From the NCBI RefSeq assembly GCF_000701405.1, contig NZ_JNIV01000025.1, forward strand, positions 1-50,550: a stretch of 50,550 nt of DNA, given 5' to 3'. Within the stretch, counting starts at the first letter, position 1, and the number at the start of each line of letters is the position of its first letter. Position numbers and translations under genes: made by a program. The notes beneath the pieces were generated by a model. The model had not been told where the DNA came from. It saw only the letters and a list, made by a program, of their open reading frames with translations, and made no database searches. Positions 15,521 to 24,071 of this stretch are shown here, piece by piece. The DNA is from Deinococcus marmoris DSM 12784. Lineage in GTDB: Bacteria > Deinococcota > Deinococci > Deinococcales > Deinococcaceae.

Positions 15521-16822
15521 ATGCAGGTTGATGTCATGCCCCCCGTTCTTCTTCTGGCCCCCGTCAGCGCGGCGCGCACCAGTGCCGACACCGTCCGCAC
15601 GGTGGACGTCCTGCTCGGCCCGGTGGCGCTCGCCTATACCGCCAACAGCGCCACGGCGCTGCCGCACGGCGCGGACCTGCGGGCGTTGCTGGCCCTGACC
15701 CGGCACGTCACTGAGACCGGCGAGGTGCGCCTGACCGTGCCCACCCTGCTGCAGGCGGCCGGGCTGGGGTACGGCGGCCGCCAGCACGAGGCCCTGTTCG
15801 CCGCGCTGGACCGTCTGGCGGCCGTGACCTACACGGTCCAGCAGGCCCCGGTCGCCCTGGGCCTGACCGGCGAGTTCCGCCTCGTGACGCCAGCCTGCCG
15901 CTTGCCAAGCGGCGAGTTGCAACTCGAGCTCTCACCGGAAATGCTGGCCCAGGTGCTGCGGGTTCGGGCCAGCCCCGCGCGCACCTGGCACCCCGAGATT
16001 CCTAGCGGCGCGCTGGCACTGTACGGCGTCCTGGACACGCTGCAACAGTTGCCTGGTCAGGGTCAGACCGGGGCGCTCAGCCTGCTATCGATGGGGCTGT
16101 GCGAACTGTTGGGCCTGTCCGGCCGCGCGGACAACGCCCGCCGCGCGCTGCTGACGATGGTGGAGGACCTGCGCGGCGCCGGCTACATCAGCCGTGCCGA
16201 GATCAAAGGTCAGGGGAGGCGCGCCCGGCTCGAGATTGCTGACGCCGGACCCGACGCCGAATCGGTGGCGCTGCTGTGCGGCGAGCGGGTGTCGCGGTCC
16301 CGGGCCAGCAGCTTTGCGCGGCGGCACGGCGCGGTGGGCGTGCGGCAGTGCCTGGACCGGGCGCGCGAGGTCCGCGCAGAAACGGAGGCCCGGGGCGGGC
16401 AGGTCAAGAGCTGGCCGGGCCTGCTGTGCAACGTGCTGGACGATCCGGAGCGCTACGGCGCGCTGGTGACGCCGGTGGTGAGCGCGCCGGCGCCGCCTCG
16501 GCCACCCACCACGCCGCCGGAGGAGCCGCCGGTGGTGTACAGCGGCGCGGAGGTGGTCCGGCTGGCGCGGACGTTCGGTCGGGACGTCCTGACTGAGGCG
16601 GATCTGGGCGCCTTGCGCCGTCGCCTGGACGCGGGTCAGGAGGATGCCGACGTGCTGGGCCGTCGTTTGGTCCAGGCCGTCTCGACGAGGACGAAAGCCG
16701 AGTTCATGGAACAGTTGCGTCAGGAACTCGGCCGCACAGCGACGCCGGGTGCCGGGGACCCCCTGGAGCGAGACGTGGCGGTCGGCAGCGGGGAACAACT
16801 GGCCTGTGGACCACACCCTTGA
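15521..16822 (+). CDS. repA: Plasmid replication initiator protein, RepA type
   Basis: A 433-residue protein resembling replication initiators of Deinococcus plasmids. It has tandem winged-helix regions: LRALLALTRHVTETGEVRL with PTLLQAAGL, then IPSGALALYGVLDTLQQLPG and LLSMGLCELLGLSGRADNAR with RRALLTMVEDLRGAGYI. These would bind the repeats upstream and start plasmid replication. A Pro-rich linker (PAPPRPPTTPPEEPPVVYSG) separates a C-terminal helical part. The start ATG at 15521 follows CAGGATGC; ATG 15536 is a possible alternative, and the frame open to 15425 begins with non-coding-looking sequence. A strong hairpin follows the stop. It implies that this DNA is, or came from, an independently replicating element. 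Confidence 0.75.
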   Translation: MQVDVMPPVLLLAPVSAARTSADTVRTVDVLLGPVALAYTANSATALPHGADLRALLALTRHVTETGEVRLTVPTLLQAAGLGYGGRQHEALFAALDRLAAVTYTVQQAPVALGLTGEFRLVTPACRLPSGELQLELSPEMLAQVLRVRASPARTWHPEIPSGALALYGVLDTLQQLPGQGQTGALSLLSMGLCELLGLSGRADNARRALLTMVEDLRGAGYISRAEIKGQGRRARLEIADAGPDAESVALLCGERVSRSRASSFARRHGAVGVRQCLDRAREVRAETEARGGQVKSWPGLLCNVLDDPERYGALVTPVVSAPAPPRPPTTPPEEPPVVYSGAEVVRLARTFGRDVLTEADLGALRRRLDAGQEDADVLGRRLVQAVSTRTKAEFMEQLRQELGRTATPGAGDPLERDVAVGSGEQLACGPHP

Positions 16823-16893
16823 CCGCAGCTCGAATCACCCCCCAGGGCGGTCTGGCCCGGCCTGGCGGTCATCTGATCAGGCAGCCCCACCCA

Positions 16894-16921
16894 TGCTCCC
16901 ACTGGCCTGTCAGTGGGAGCA
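16894..16921 (+). terminator. Terminator after repA
   Basis: TGCTCCCACTG (16894-16904) pairs perfectly with 16911-16921 around a 6-nt loop, 72 bp after the repA stop. There is no clear T run. It overlaps the end of a small minus-strand frame at 16910, so it may act on both strands. Confidence 0.65.
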
Positions 16922-17158
16922 GCCAGGCAAGAGTGCCCACCTGCAGCGGAGGAGGCCATGCGTCGCCATCAGGCAGAGCTGTCTGGCGGCCTGCCCGCGG
17001 TTGGAAGCGGCCTCGTTCCATTCGGGCGCCCCGGCCCAGTGGTTGCGCAGGTCAGAGGATCCCGTTCCTTGGAAGCCACCCGCACAGTGGTCCGAAAGGC
17101 GCAGCTGCGTCGCAGCAAGGCACGCCTCCACCGCGCTCCGTAACAGACTGATGTCCAC
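16910..17158 (-). CDS. Small hypothetical protein downstream of the GIY-YIG gene
   Basis: An 82-residue frame starting at GTG 17158, 46 bp after the stop of the GIY-YIG gene on the same strand. Its composition is protein-like (VDISLLRSAVEACLAATQL, then LRNHWAGAPEWNEAASN) and GC-rich at third positions. The Shine-Dalgarno (AGGA) is about 13 bases from the start, which is far. It may be a second gene of that operon or a chance frame. Confidence 0.35.
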   Translation of the reverse strand: MDISLLRSAVEACLAATQLRLSDHCAGGFQGTGSSDLRNHWAGAPEWNEAASNRGQAARQLCLMATHGLLRCRWALLPGCSH

Positions 17159-17203
17159 AGGCAGAAAAGTCCTGGGGGCTTTCTTGAGGATTGTATCGTC
17201 GTG

Positions 17204-18898
17204 CTACAGGGTGGGCCCCAGCAACACGACGCCGGGGTCCCTGTGGGGTGGGGCGGACGTGCCCATCCCCAGGTTTTGCAGCTCTTCGAGCTCCTGAATC
17301 TGATGTGGGCCGACCGGCTGGAAGCGGTCCTGCGGCAAGACGCCTGATCTCTGGGTGGATTTGGGATGCGGCAGGTCGAAGCGCTGGCTGCCGTCACGGG
17401 AGATCAGCATCGCGAACGGCTCGTGGGCCGCCACATCCAGTTGCATCTGATGGTCGAAAGCCAGGTGGCCCATCACGGCGCGGACCTGATCGAGATTGCC
17501 CTCCACCTGGAAGGCGTCGCGCGGCTGTCCATCAGGCCACATGTCGCAGGCCGGCCAGATGGAGCGGCACGTCATGGGCCAGTCATCAAACCGCTGCCGC
17601 CAGTCGTCGTAGGCGCGGGCCTCTTCCGCCCGCGCCAGTTCCTGCCGAACAGCCGTTTCGAAAATCGGGGCCACGTGCACGCCCACCATGCGGCGCCATT
17701 CAGAGTTGACAAGGTCCAGCGCGCCAATCAGCTCGCGCCCCACCGGGATGAGATCCGCGCCGTCGTACACACCAAAATAGTCCTCGGTGTACCCGACGAC
17801 TCGGGGAGCGACCTTCAGAAACTCTCCCTGACCGTCGATGGGACCGAGTAGGGTCAGGGTGCCGCCTTCTCCCCCCAGCACGACGGCCTGGATGAGGCCA
17901 GCGCGGTCCGGGCGGTCCCCAGGATGGGGGGCGCCCATCAGCCAGGTGTTCAGGTCACGTGCGGCGGCGGGGATCGGGGCGGCCGCGGCGGGCGTGACCG
18001 TGGCCGGCGCGGGGGCGACGTGGGGCTGGAGGGTCAGGTAGGCGTCCGCGAGGCCGCGCACGTCCCGGCGCCACACCAGGAATTGCTGCGAGATCTGCGG
18101 ATGCTGGTGGGCCCACTGGAAGACAGCGGCCAGGAAGGCAACCGAAAGGGCGCTGCCCTCCCGCAGGTCCCGCGCTTCAGGCTCGCGGTCGCCGCCGAGC
18201 GTCCCATTTTCCAAGTCCAGGAGTTCCGAGAGCGAGACCAGGGTCAGCGACTCGGCAACGTTCAGGACGTCGCTGCTTACCCGCCGCTCTCGTTCGGGAA
18301 ACGCGAAGATCGCGAATTCAGCGCCCGTGGCCCCGTGGCTGCGGCCCCGCACCTCGAATTCGTGGGTCTGGCCCGCGTAGTTCTGGCCGTTGCGGCTCAG
18401 CAGGTACAGGCCGCTGCGGCTTTTGAAGTGCTGCTCGACGGTGCGGCGGACCTCGGCGATCGGGCCGGCCAGCACGGTCAGGGACGGCAGGTGGCTGCCG
18501 CGGGTGGCGAAGGAAAACTGCCCGGCCTGGGTCTCTCGCAGCACGCCCTGAGCGGCCGTCAGCCGGATCACCGCGTGGTCGCTGGCGCCCAGGAAGCGCC
18601 AGTTGTCCATAACCCCGGGAGCTGGAGTGAGCTTGCGGTTACTGGCGAGATAGTGCACCGGCTGGTTGTCCTGCTGCTGGAGCTGGGTGCCCTGCGTGCG
18701 GCGCTGCAGGTAGTCGCTGACGGCGCCGCCCCGGTACGGGGGCAAGCCCATGTCCTGCCGAGCGCGCTGCACGGCGGCCTGAATGTCTTTCGGTGCAAAT
18801 GGCGTGCCCGTGTGCTTGTAAGTCCACGCGGCGGTGCGTAGGGCAGCGGTGAAGTCCGGACGGTCCTGGTGGTGTTTTCTGACAGTGGTGCGGGTCAT
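17204..18898 (-). CDS. GIY-YIG-domain nuclease-like protein
   Basis: A 564-residue protein. The start is the ATG at 18898, preceded by GAGGAG; the frame open to 19279 is upstream sequence. The N-terminal ~140 residues are basic and may bind DNA. At residues 163-186, GLYLLSRNGQNYAGQTHEFE followed by VRGRSH matches the GIY...YIG core (G163-L-Y, Y174-A-G, R184/R186), and E216 in VAESLTLVSL fits the metal-binding Glu. A Pro/Ala-rich linker (about 325-350) leads to a C-terminal region that includes IDGQGEFLKVAPRVVGYTED and a Trp/Cys-rich stretch. GIY-YIG enzymes cut DNA in repair, restriction and homing. It is divergent from the pPIWI-RE-like gene, so the two may form one defence locus. Confidence 0.75.
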   Translation of the reverse strand: MTRTTVRKHHQDRPDFTAALRTAAWTYKHTGTPFAPKDIQAAVQRARQDMGLPPYRGGAVSDYLQRRTQGTQLQQQDNQPVHYLASNRKLTPAPGVMDNWRFLGASDHAVIRLTAAQGVLRETQAGQFSFATRGSHLPSLTVLAGPIAEVRRTVEQHFKSRSGLYLLSRNGQNYAGQTHEFEVRGRSHGATGAEFAIFAFPERERRVSSDVLNVAESLTLVSLSELLDLENGTLGGDREPEARDLREGSALSVAFLAAVFQWAHQHPQISQQFLVWRRDVRGLADAYLTLQPHVAPAPATVTPAAAAPIPAAARDLNTWLMGAPHPGDRPDRAGLIQAVVLGGEGGTLTLLGPIDGQGEFLKVAPRVVGYTEDYFGVYDGADLIPVGRELIGALDLVNSEWRRMVGVHVAPIFETAVRQELARAEEARAYDDWRQRFDDWPMTCRSIWPACDMWPDGQPRDAFQVEGNLDQVRAVMGHLAFDHQMQLDVAAHEPFAMLISRDGSQRFDLPHPKSTQRSGVLPQDRFQPVGPHQIQELEELQNLGMGTSAPPHRDPGVVLLGPTL

Positions 18899-19406
18899 GC
18901 GGCTCCTCGACTGGGGAAATGACGGTGGGGGACTCTGACAGGACGGGCATGAGGTGCCCAGACAGGGATCGTGTCCTGGCGTTGTTCTTGGACTGCGTGG
19001 AGGAAAGTGTGCGCTGCGCGGCCTGACGGACTCCCTACACGCACCCCGGATAAATGGCACCAGCCCGTGGAGCGCCATGACCTGCCCCCGCAGGCAGCCG
19101 GTCACACACCTGAGACCTGGGGTGAAAGACATGCCTAAGTACGAGCAGGGTGATGCGGACGGCTCAGACCAGGCGGCACCGTCGGTCGTTCTGGTCTCGA
19201 CAAAGGCAGGATCCGAACAGTGCGCCGCCTGCCGAAGATCCCCCGGGGCAAGACGTGTTGTTGGTTCAGGCCGGTGCATCGGAAGGCTGACAACGCTTCC
19301 CTACAGGGGTCGAGGACGGAGGTCACGCGTTCGGGTGGACCTGCCGGCTGGGTTCCAACGCACATGGCACAACGGTCAAAAAACCGCCAAAGGGGGTGGT
19401 GCCAGT

Positions 19407-21344
19407 GTGACGATCATGGTGAATTCCACGAGCCCCACCGCCGCCCGGGTGTGCCCGCAACTGACCCAGGAGGACAGCGCCGCGCCGGACGCGCATGACG
19501 TGCTGCCCGCCCCTTGCGCTGGACCGCTCGCCCCCGGGCAGATCACGCCGCTGGGCCTCATTCTGCCCGGGGGCGTCACGCTGGCCACGCCGCCGCTGCA
19601 TGTCCTGGTCTGGCAGCCGCAGGCCGCCGAGGCACTGGGCCGGGTGGGTGTGCTGCTCCAGAACACGCTGCTCCGGCCCGGTGCCCTGCCCACCCGTTCG
19701 CTGGCCGCCTTGGCCGAACTGCACATCCCCGGCCTGCAGCGGCTGGATCACCGCATGGGAACCGCTTACGGTGATCAGAAAGCCGAACTGGCCTGGTCCA
19801 ACGAGCCTGACCGGAACCGTCTGATGGAAGGCACCATGGTGATGGTGGAGCGCTGGATCACCGGTTCTCTGAATGAGATCGGCCAGGTATACGCCGATAA
19901 CACTGCGCTGAAAAGGGCCCTGGAGGACTTCCGAAACCTGCACGCCTGCGGGGCGCTGTTCGCCGTCCAGACGCTGCCCGGCAAGGTCTATAGCTGGGGC
20001 ACCCACCCCAACGGCACGGCCCGGAACGGCCATCCCTCGTCGTACCCGGCGCTGGCCGACGCCGTGGCCGGGGCGCTGCACGGCCACGAACTGTTGCCCG
20101 GTCACGGCGTGATGCGCCGCGTGATCCCCAGACATGGTCAGGGCCGAGCCGAGCTGATCGGTGAGCCTTTCTGGGAGGCTGACGGCCAGGCGTCCAGCCT
20201 GGCGCTACGCGTCCGGGTGCTCAGCCTGCCGGGCCTGTCCCGGCCGTTGATCGCGCTGGAGGCGTACCGGAAATGCTGGGAGACCGCCCCTGACCCCCAG
20301 CCGGGCCACGTGACCGGGTACGTGCTGGGAGCTGAGGCGGGGCTTTCCGCCCACGCCTTTACCGTCAGCGCGAAGGCCAGCCCGCGCAGCGTCAACTGCG
20401 AGTACCGTGAGCTCGCGCGTGTCTACGGGCTGAACACGCGTGCTGGCGCGGCGAAGCAGCGTGGCGCCCGCGCGCAGGTGGTGATCCAGCAGCGTGACCA
20501 AGGCGGTCAGCGCGTGACGGCCAGCGTTCCGGTCCACGACCAGGGCGCCGTCCTGCGCGGCGCGGCGGCACTCCTCGCGCCGCTGGGCCTGACGCCGTGG
20601 ACCGGCGTGCGCGAACTCGGTGCCCTGCCCAACGCCGGCACCCTGCCCGAGGTGGTCCTGGGCTTCACTGCTCTGCCGCTTGGCGGCACCTGGGGCGCGC
20701 TGGTTTTCCGGGTCTGGACCCACAGCGGCGATGTTGAGGCCCGTGTCGCTTTTGACGCCCTCAACACACCCCATCAGCCTGAGTTCAGCCCCTGGGAACC
20801 GCTGCCGCTGGCCTTGAACCGGCTCGCGGGGACTCAGCCGATGGCCCTGAACGCGGGTACCGGCCAGGCGCGGTTCCAGCGCTTCGTCGAGCAGACCGTC
20901 CAGGGTGAGCTAGAGGAGGGACGCGCGCCGCTGGTGACTGTCGACAGCACCCACGCGGTCCGGCTGTGGCCGTGGCTGGCGGACTGCCGCATCAACCCGG
21001 AACACATCAGTTGCGAACAACTGGGCCAGCGTGACCTGCAGGTGGCATGGGGACGCGCTGGCGTGCGACTGGTGCGCCTTCGCCAGCACAACGCGCCGCC
21101 GCTGGCAGTGGATGGACCGGGCCTCAGGCTACACCAGGTTCACGACACCACCGTCCCCACCTACCTCGCGTGCGGCATCACCTCGAGTCCGGGCGCCCAC
21201 GCCGCGCACCCGGTGGAACTCAGTGTGCTGCTTACGCAGCCGGGGGACGGGCTAGACCAACTGGCCTGGTTCGTTGGCGGCCTGCTCGGCGGAAGCGCAA
21301 CGTATGGCGGCGGCCCCATCTTGCCCACACCGCTGTGCCCATGA
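19407..21344 (+). CDS. Probable pPIWI-RE family protein (prokaryotic Piwi/Argonaute-like)
   Basis: A 645-residue protein if started at GTG 19407, which has AGGGGG 10 bases upstream; ATG 19416 is the alternative, and the sequence further up does not look coding. The middle (SLALRVRVLSLPGLSRPLIA, then EAYRKCW) resembles the conserved block before the Piwi domain in pPIWI-RE proteins. The C-terminal third has the RNase H-like part: APLVTVDSTHAVRLWPWLAD, LRINPEH-type segment and VRLVRLRQHNAPPLAVDGPG. pPIWI-RE proteins are thought to act in nucleic-acid-guided defence, usually with a helicase and a restriction nuclease. Here the only neighbour of that kind is the divergent GIY-YIG gene. The protein is shorter than most members I know of. 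The family call is from memory of the motifs. Confidence 0.65.
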   Translation: MTIMVNSTSPTAARVCPQLTQEDSAAPDAHDVLPAPCAGPLAPGQITPLGLILPGGVTLATPPLHVLVWQPQAAEALGRVGVLLQNTLLRPGALPTRSLAALAELHIPGLQRLDHRMGTAYGDQKAELAWSNEPDRNRLMEGTMVMVERWITGSLNEIGQVYADNTALKRALEDFRNLHACGALFAVQTLPGKVYSWGTHPNGTARNGHPSSYPALADAVAGALHGHELLPGHGVMRRVIPRHGQGRAELIGEPFWEADGQASSLALRVRVLSLPGLSRPLIALEAYRKCWETAPDPQPGHVTGYVLGAEAGLSAHAFTVSAKASPRSVNCEYRELARVYGLNTRAGAAKQRGARAQVVIQQRDQGGQRVTASVPVHDQGAVLRGAAALLAPLGLTPWTGVRELGALPNAGTLPEVVLGFTALPLGGTWGALVFRVWTHSGDVEARVAFDALNTPHQPEFSPWEPLPLALNRLAGTQPMALNAGTGQARFQRFVEQTVQGELEEGRAPLVTVDSTHAVRLWPWLADCRINPEHISCEQLGQRDLQVAWGRAGVRLVRLRQHNAPPLAVDGPGLRLHQVHDTTVPTYLACGITSSPGAHAAHPVELSVLLTQPGDGLDQLAWFVGGLLGGSATYGGGPILPTPLCP

Positions 21345-21994
21345 GGGGTCTCTTGGAGTACCGGACCGCGCCGCCGAGTTCAGGGTGGCTGATCTGCCTT
21401 ACTGCCACTACCCTCTATGGGTCTAAGGGTCCGCCGCAACATGTGGAAGAACCAGCTTTGCGGTGAACTTGCCACCGTAGTGATGTGCAGGGCCCCGATC
21501 ACTTCGATCAGCGTGTGCAGGCAGACTCGGCCCAGTCACAGTTCCGGCCCGTTGACATCAACGAGGGTGCCACCCATGGCCGCAAGGATCCTGGTCAAGA
21601 GCAGAGAGGTGAGATCTGCCAGGCGCTCATGTCCTGCCGGCATGGGCCACAGCGCCGCTGGGGCAAACGCCCGGTCTGCGGGACCTTCTTGAGCATCTGC
21701 TGGAACAGGATGTGGGACGCCCAGGGTGAACAGGATCACCAGCGGTCCCGAACAGTTGGCATGGGCCAGCGTTCTCCGCCAAGGCGGCGGGGTAGGCCGC
21801 GTGGTTCTTCACGCCCACACCACCCATGAACATGTGGAGCCTGGCCTGAGAACTGCCGCGCGGGATGGACTCCAGGGAGACACCCACTGCACTGGGCCGC
21901 TGATGCGTGATGGGGGAGCGGCCAGACCCTAAGGGCAGGCGGTTAGGAAAGGGAACAGGCTGGCGGACCACAGGCCTCCGCGTCTTCCATAGAT
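21345..21994. other. 650-bp gap, possibly a decayed gene
   Basis: There is no intact gene. On the minus strand a stretch from about 21870 to 21536 looks partly coding. One frame carries RLHMFMGGVGVKNHAAYPAA, and a shifted frame then carries GPLVILFTLGVPHPVPADAQ and LADLTSLLLTRILAAMGGTL to a stop at 21536. The break falls near 21770. This would be a frameshifted remnant of an unrecognised protein; the 66-codon frame 21536-21739 is the best part. Confidence 0.28.
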
Positions 21995-22663
21995 TCAGCT
22001 TGCCCTGTTTGCGAAGTTGAAAATCGCGTCTGTGTCTGTGCTCTGGGCCCGGGCCAGCGCTGCGTTTGCCTGCCGCATCGTCCTGATGCGGGCCGGAACC
22101 CGCAGAACCCAAGATCCATCATCCACTCCAAACAGGTAACCGCCTGGCGCGCGCGCTGAGTGTCCACCGAAGATTGCGTCCTCGGTCACCCGCTGAATCA
22201 GCCACCGCTTTCCATCATCGGAGATGTCGATCACGTCGGCATCCCACCAGGTCCAAAGTGGATCAGGCTTCACATCGAGGGCCACCACCACTTCAGACGC
22301 GAGATCCAGCATTTTACCCACCGCCCGTGCCTGCTCCTTGGACCAGCGCGTCTGCTCCAAGGAGCGCCGATGGTGGCGGATGGATTGCAGGGTCTGAAAC
22401 AATCCGGCGAGTGCCGCTTCAGGAAGATGCATTCTGGCTTGGTCGACGACAGTCAGCTGGTGCCGGATCTGGTTGCCTTCGGAGCTGCGCTTGAGGAATT
22501 TGTCAGTGTCGGGGCAATAGAGTTCGTTTTCGGCCACGTACGGACCCTGTCCCATCAGGTGATGCCAGGTGATGATCTTTTCAGGCAGCGCTAACCAGCC
22601 CAGGGTCAGCAGGGTGATGAGCTGAGCGACGCAAAGAGTGTGAGTTTGGAACAAGTTTCCCAT
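21995..22663 (-). CDS. Uncharacterised WTWW/WLIQR-family protein, copy 3
   Basis: A 222-residue protein from ATG 22663 (MGNLFQTHTLCVAQLITLLTLG), which lines up with the N-terminus of copy 1 at 11329; ATG 22684 would add seven residues. Shared blocks are VAQLITLL, GPYVAENELYCPDTDKFL, LWTWWDADVIDI, KRWLIQRV, IFGGHSARAPGGYLFGVDDG, RIRTMRQANAALARA. The GC content is lower than in copy 1, so the copies have separate histories. The N-terminal hydrophobic helix may anchor it in the membrane. It lies just downstream of the McrC gene on the same strand, separated by about 105 bp, and could be read through from that operon. Confidence 0.75.
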   Translation of the reverse strand: MGNLFQTHTLCVAQLITLLTLGWLALPEKIITWHHLMGQGPYVAENELYCPDTDKFLKRSSEGNQIRHQLTVVDQARMHLPEAALAGLFQTLQSIRHHRRSLEQTRWSKEQARAVGKMLDLASEVVVALDVKPDPLWTWWDADVIDISDDGKRWLIQRVTEDAIFGGHSARAPGGYLFGVDDGSWVLRVPARIRTMRQANAALARAQSTDTDAIFNFANRAS

Positions 22664-22769
22664 GCACCAATTCTGTCTCATCAAAAATCTGTGGAGGCGA
22701 AAAATGAGCTGGCGGTAGAGGAGGCGTCCTGGATATCTGAAACCTTGGAAGAGGTCGGGGCGGCTGCAT

Positions 22770-24071
22770 TTACGCTCCCGCTTCAGGAAAAACCGGCACC
22801 GGGGCCAGCAGATCGAGAGTAATCAGCGAGAGAACGCGTCCTTCTCCCAGAGAAATCGGAGGGGAAACGGCGGGCAGCCCCGGGAGGTGTGGGTAAATGA
22901 GCCAGAGTGGCCGGCGCACCTCCGCGCGCTGTGTGTGGAAGACGTGGCTGTAGGCCAGCATCTGATAGGCGTCGGCGTTGGTGACCTCGAAGGTGGGGGC
23001 CCGGTCCGGATTCAGGCGCTTCCATTTGGTGTCCGCGACGATCACCTGCCCATCCGGACAAGTGATCAGCAGATCGGGGCGCAGCGGAAACGCGCGTTTG
23101 CCGTTCACTTCCCCGAGGGCGCGGTCCGTGACCTGCGTCTGAACCTGCCACGCTGGATACTGGGTTCGCAGGAGATGGGCGACGTAGGCCTCGTAGACCT
23201 GGTTCATGTTGAACAGCACCGCCTGCGCCCGCGCGGTCATGCCGCCCACCAGCGGGTTGAGTTCGTACAGCACCATCCGGCACAGGCCCTCCAGGGCCAT
23301 GAAGTGGGCGTGGCCCCGCTCCAGACGCCAGGCCGCAAAATCCTGCCGGATGTTCCGGCTGGGGGGCACCTGTTCCAGTCCGGCCAGCAGTTCCCGCGCC
23401 AGCCGCCGGGTGGCCGGCATGCGCGTCATCCGGGCCACCCGCTCCACGGTGGACCGCGTGAGCCGCGTTTCGGGACGGTCTGGCAGGAACTCGTCGTACA
23501 GGACGTTGAGGCGGTGGGCGCGGTGGGGGGGCTGACGCACCTGGCGGGGCAGGTTCAGCCGCCCGCGCAAGGAGGACCGTTCTTCGGAGACTGGGACATA
23601 CGTGTGGGGAATGCCGCGCCGCAGCGCAACCTTGATGCCGTCAAGCACCGAGCGCAGCAGGACCTCGAACAGGGGCATGCGGGCCGCGTCCAGATCTGCG
23701 GGCGGCGCGGTCCGGAAGCGCTCGTCGGTGGCCACCAGCATGCGCATCAGCAGCGCGCGGCTGCCCTGCAAGGACGCCTGAGGGTCCTGTTGCCGCGCGC
23801 CGGGTCGCTCGTGCGTCTTGGGCAGGATCTCGATGGTGGTGCCGTCTGGTGTCCGGATCAGGCCCACCCACTGCGAAAGTTTCAGGGCGCTGCGGCGACC
23901 CAGCCTGGTGGGGGTGGCTACAGGCCCCAGCGCTCCGTCTGGAGCGAGGACCAGGGCTTCCACAGCGTCGAAGGTCAGCGCGCCGAGCGTGGTCACGTTG
24001 CGCTCTCCCGGCGCGCTGACCTCGCCGCGCACCAGGACGTCGTGCTCGCGGACGCTCAGGTGAATGGTCAT
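22770..24071 (-). CDS. mcrC: McrC-like nuclease subunit of McrBC
   Basis: A 433-residue McrC homologue. The N-terminal region (LSQWVGLIRTPDGTTIEILP) and the middle (SSLRGRLNLPRQVR, FNMNQVYEAYVAHLLR) are typical of McrC. The C-terminal PD-(D/E)xK nuclease core is visible as FPLRPDLLITC followed by VIVADTKWKRL at about residues 323-348. McrC is the DNA-cutting partner that McrB loads and activates. Its ATG overlaps the McrB stop (ATGA, 24068-24071), so they are made together. It is the last gene of the five-gene operon. Confidence 0.93.
   Translation of the reverse strand: MTIHLSVREHDVLVRGEVSAPGERNVTTLGALTFDAVEALVLAPDGALGPVATPTRLGRRSALKLSQWVGLIRTPDGTTIEILPKTHERPGARQQDPQASLQGSRALLMRMLVATDERFRTAPPADLDAARMPLFEVLLRSVLDGIKVALRRGIPHTYVPVSEERSSLRGRLNLPRQVRQPPHRAHRLNVLYDEFLPDRPETRLTRSTVERVARMTRMPATRRLARELLAGLEQVPPSRNIRQDFAAWRLERGHAHFMALEGLCRMVLYELNPLVGGMTARAQAVLFNMNQVYEAYVAHLLRTQYPAWQVQTQVTDRALGEVNGKRAFPLRPDLLITCPDGQVIVADTKWKRLNPDRAPTFEVTNADAYQMLAYSHVFHTQRAEVRRPLWLIYPHLPGLPAVSPPISLGEGRVLSLITLDLLAPVPVFPEAGA

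Noticed and set aside
14954..15922. 322-codon minus-strand frame across the repA upstream region
   Set aside because: It overlaps repA coding sequence and the iteron-like repeats, and lacks codon bias or a ribosome binding site.
18899..19279. N-terminal extension of the GIY-YIG protein
   Set aside because: The extension is Pro/Ser/Cys-rich and unlike the rest; ATG 18898 has a proper GAGGAG.
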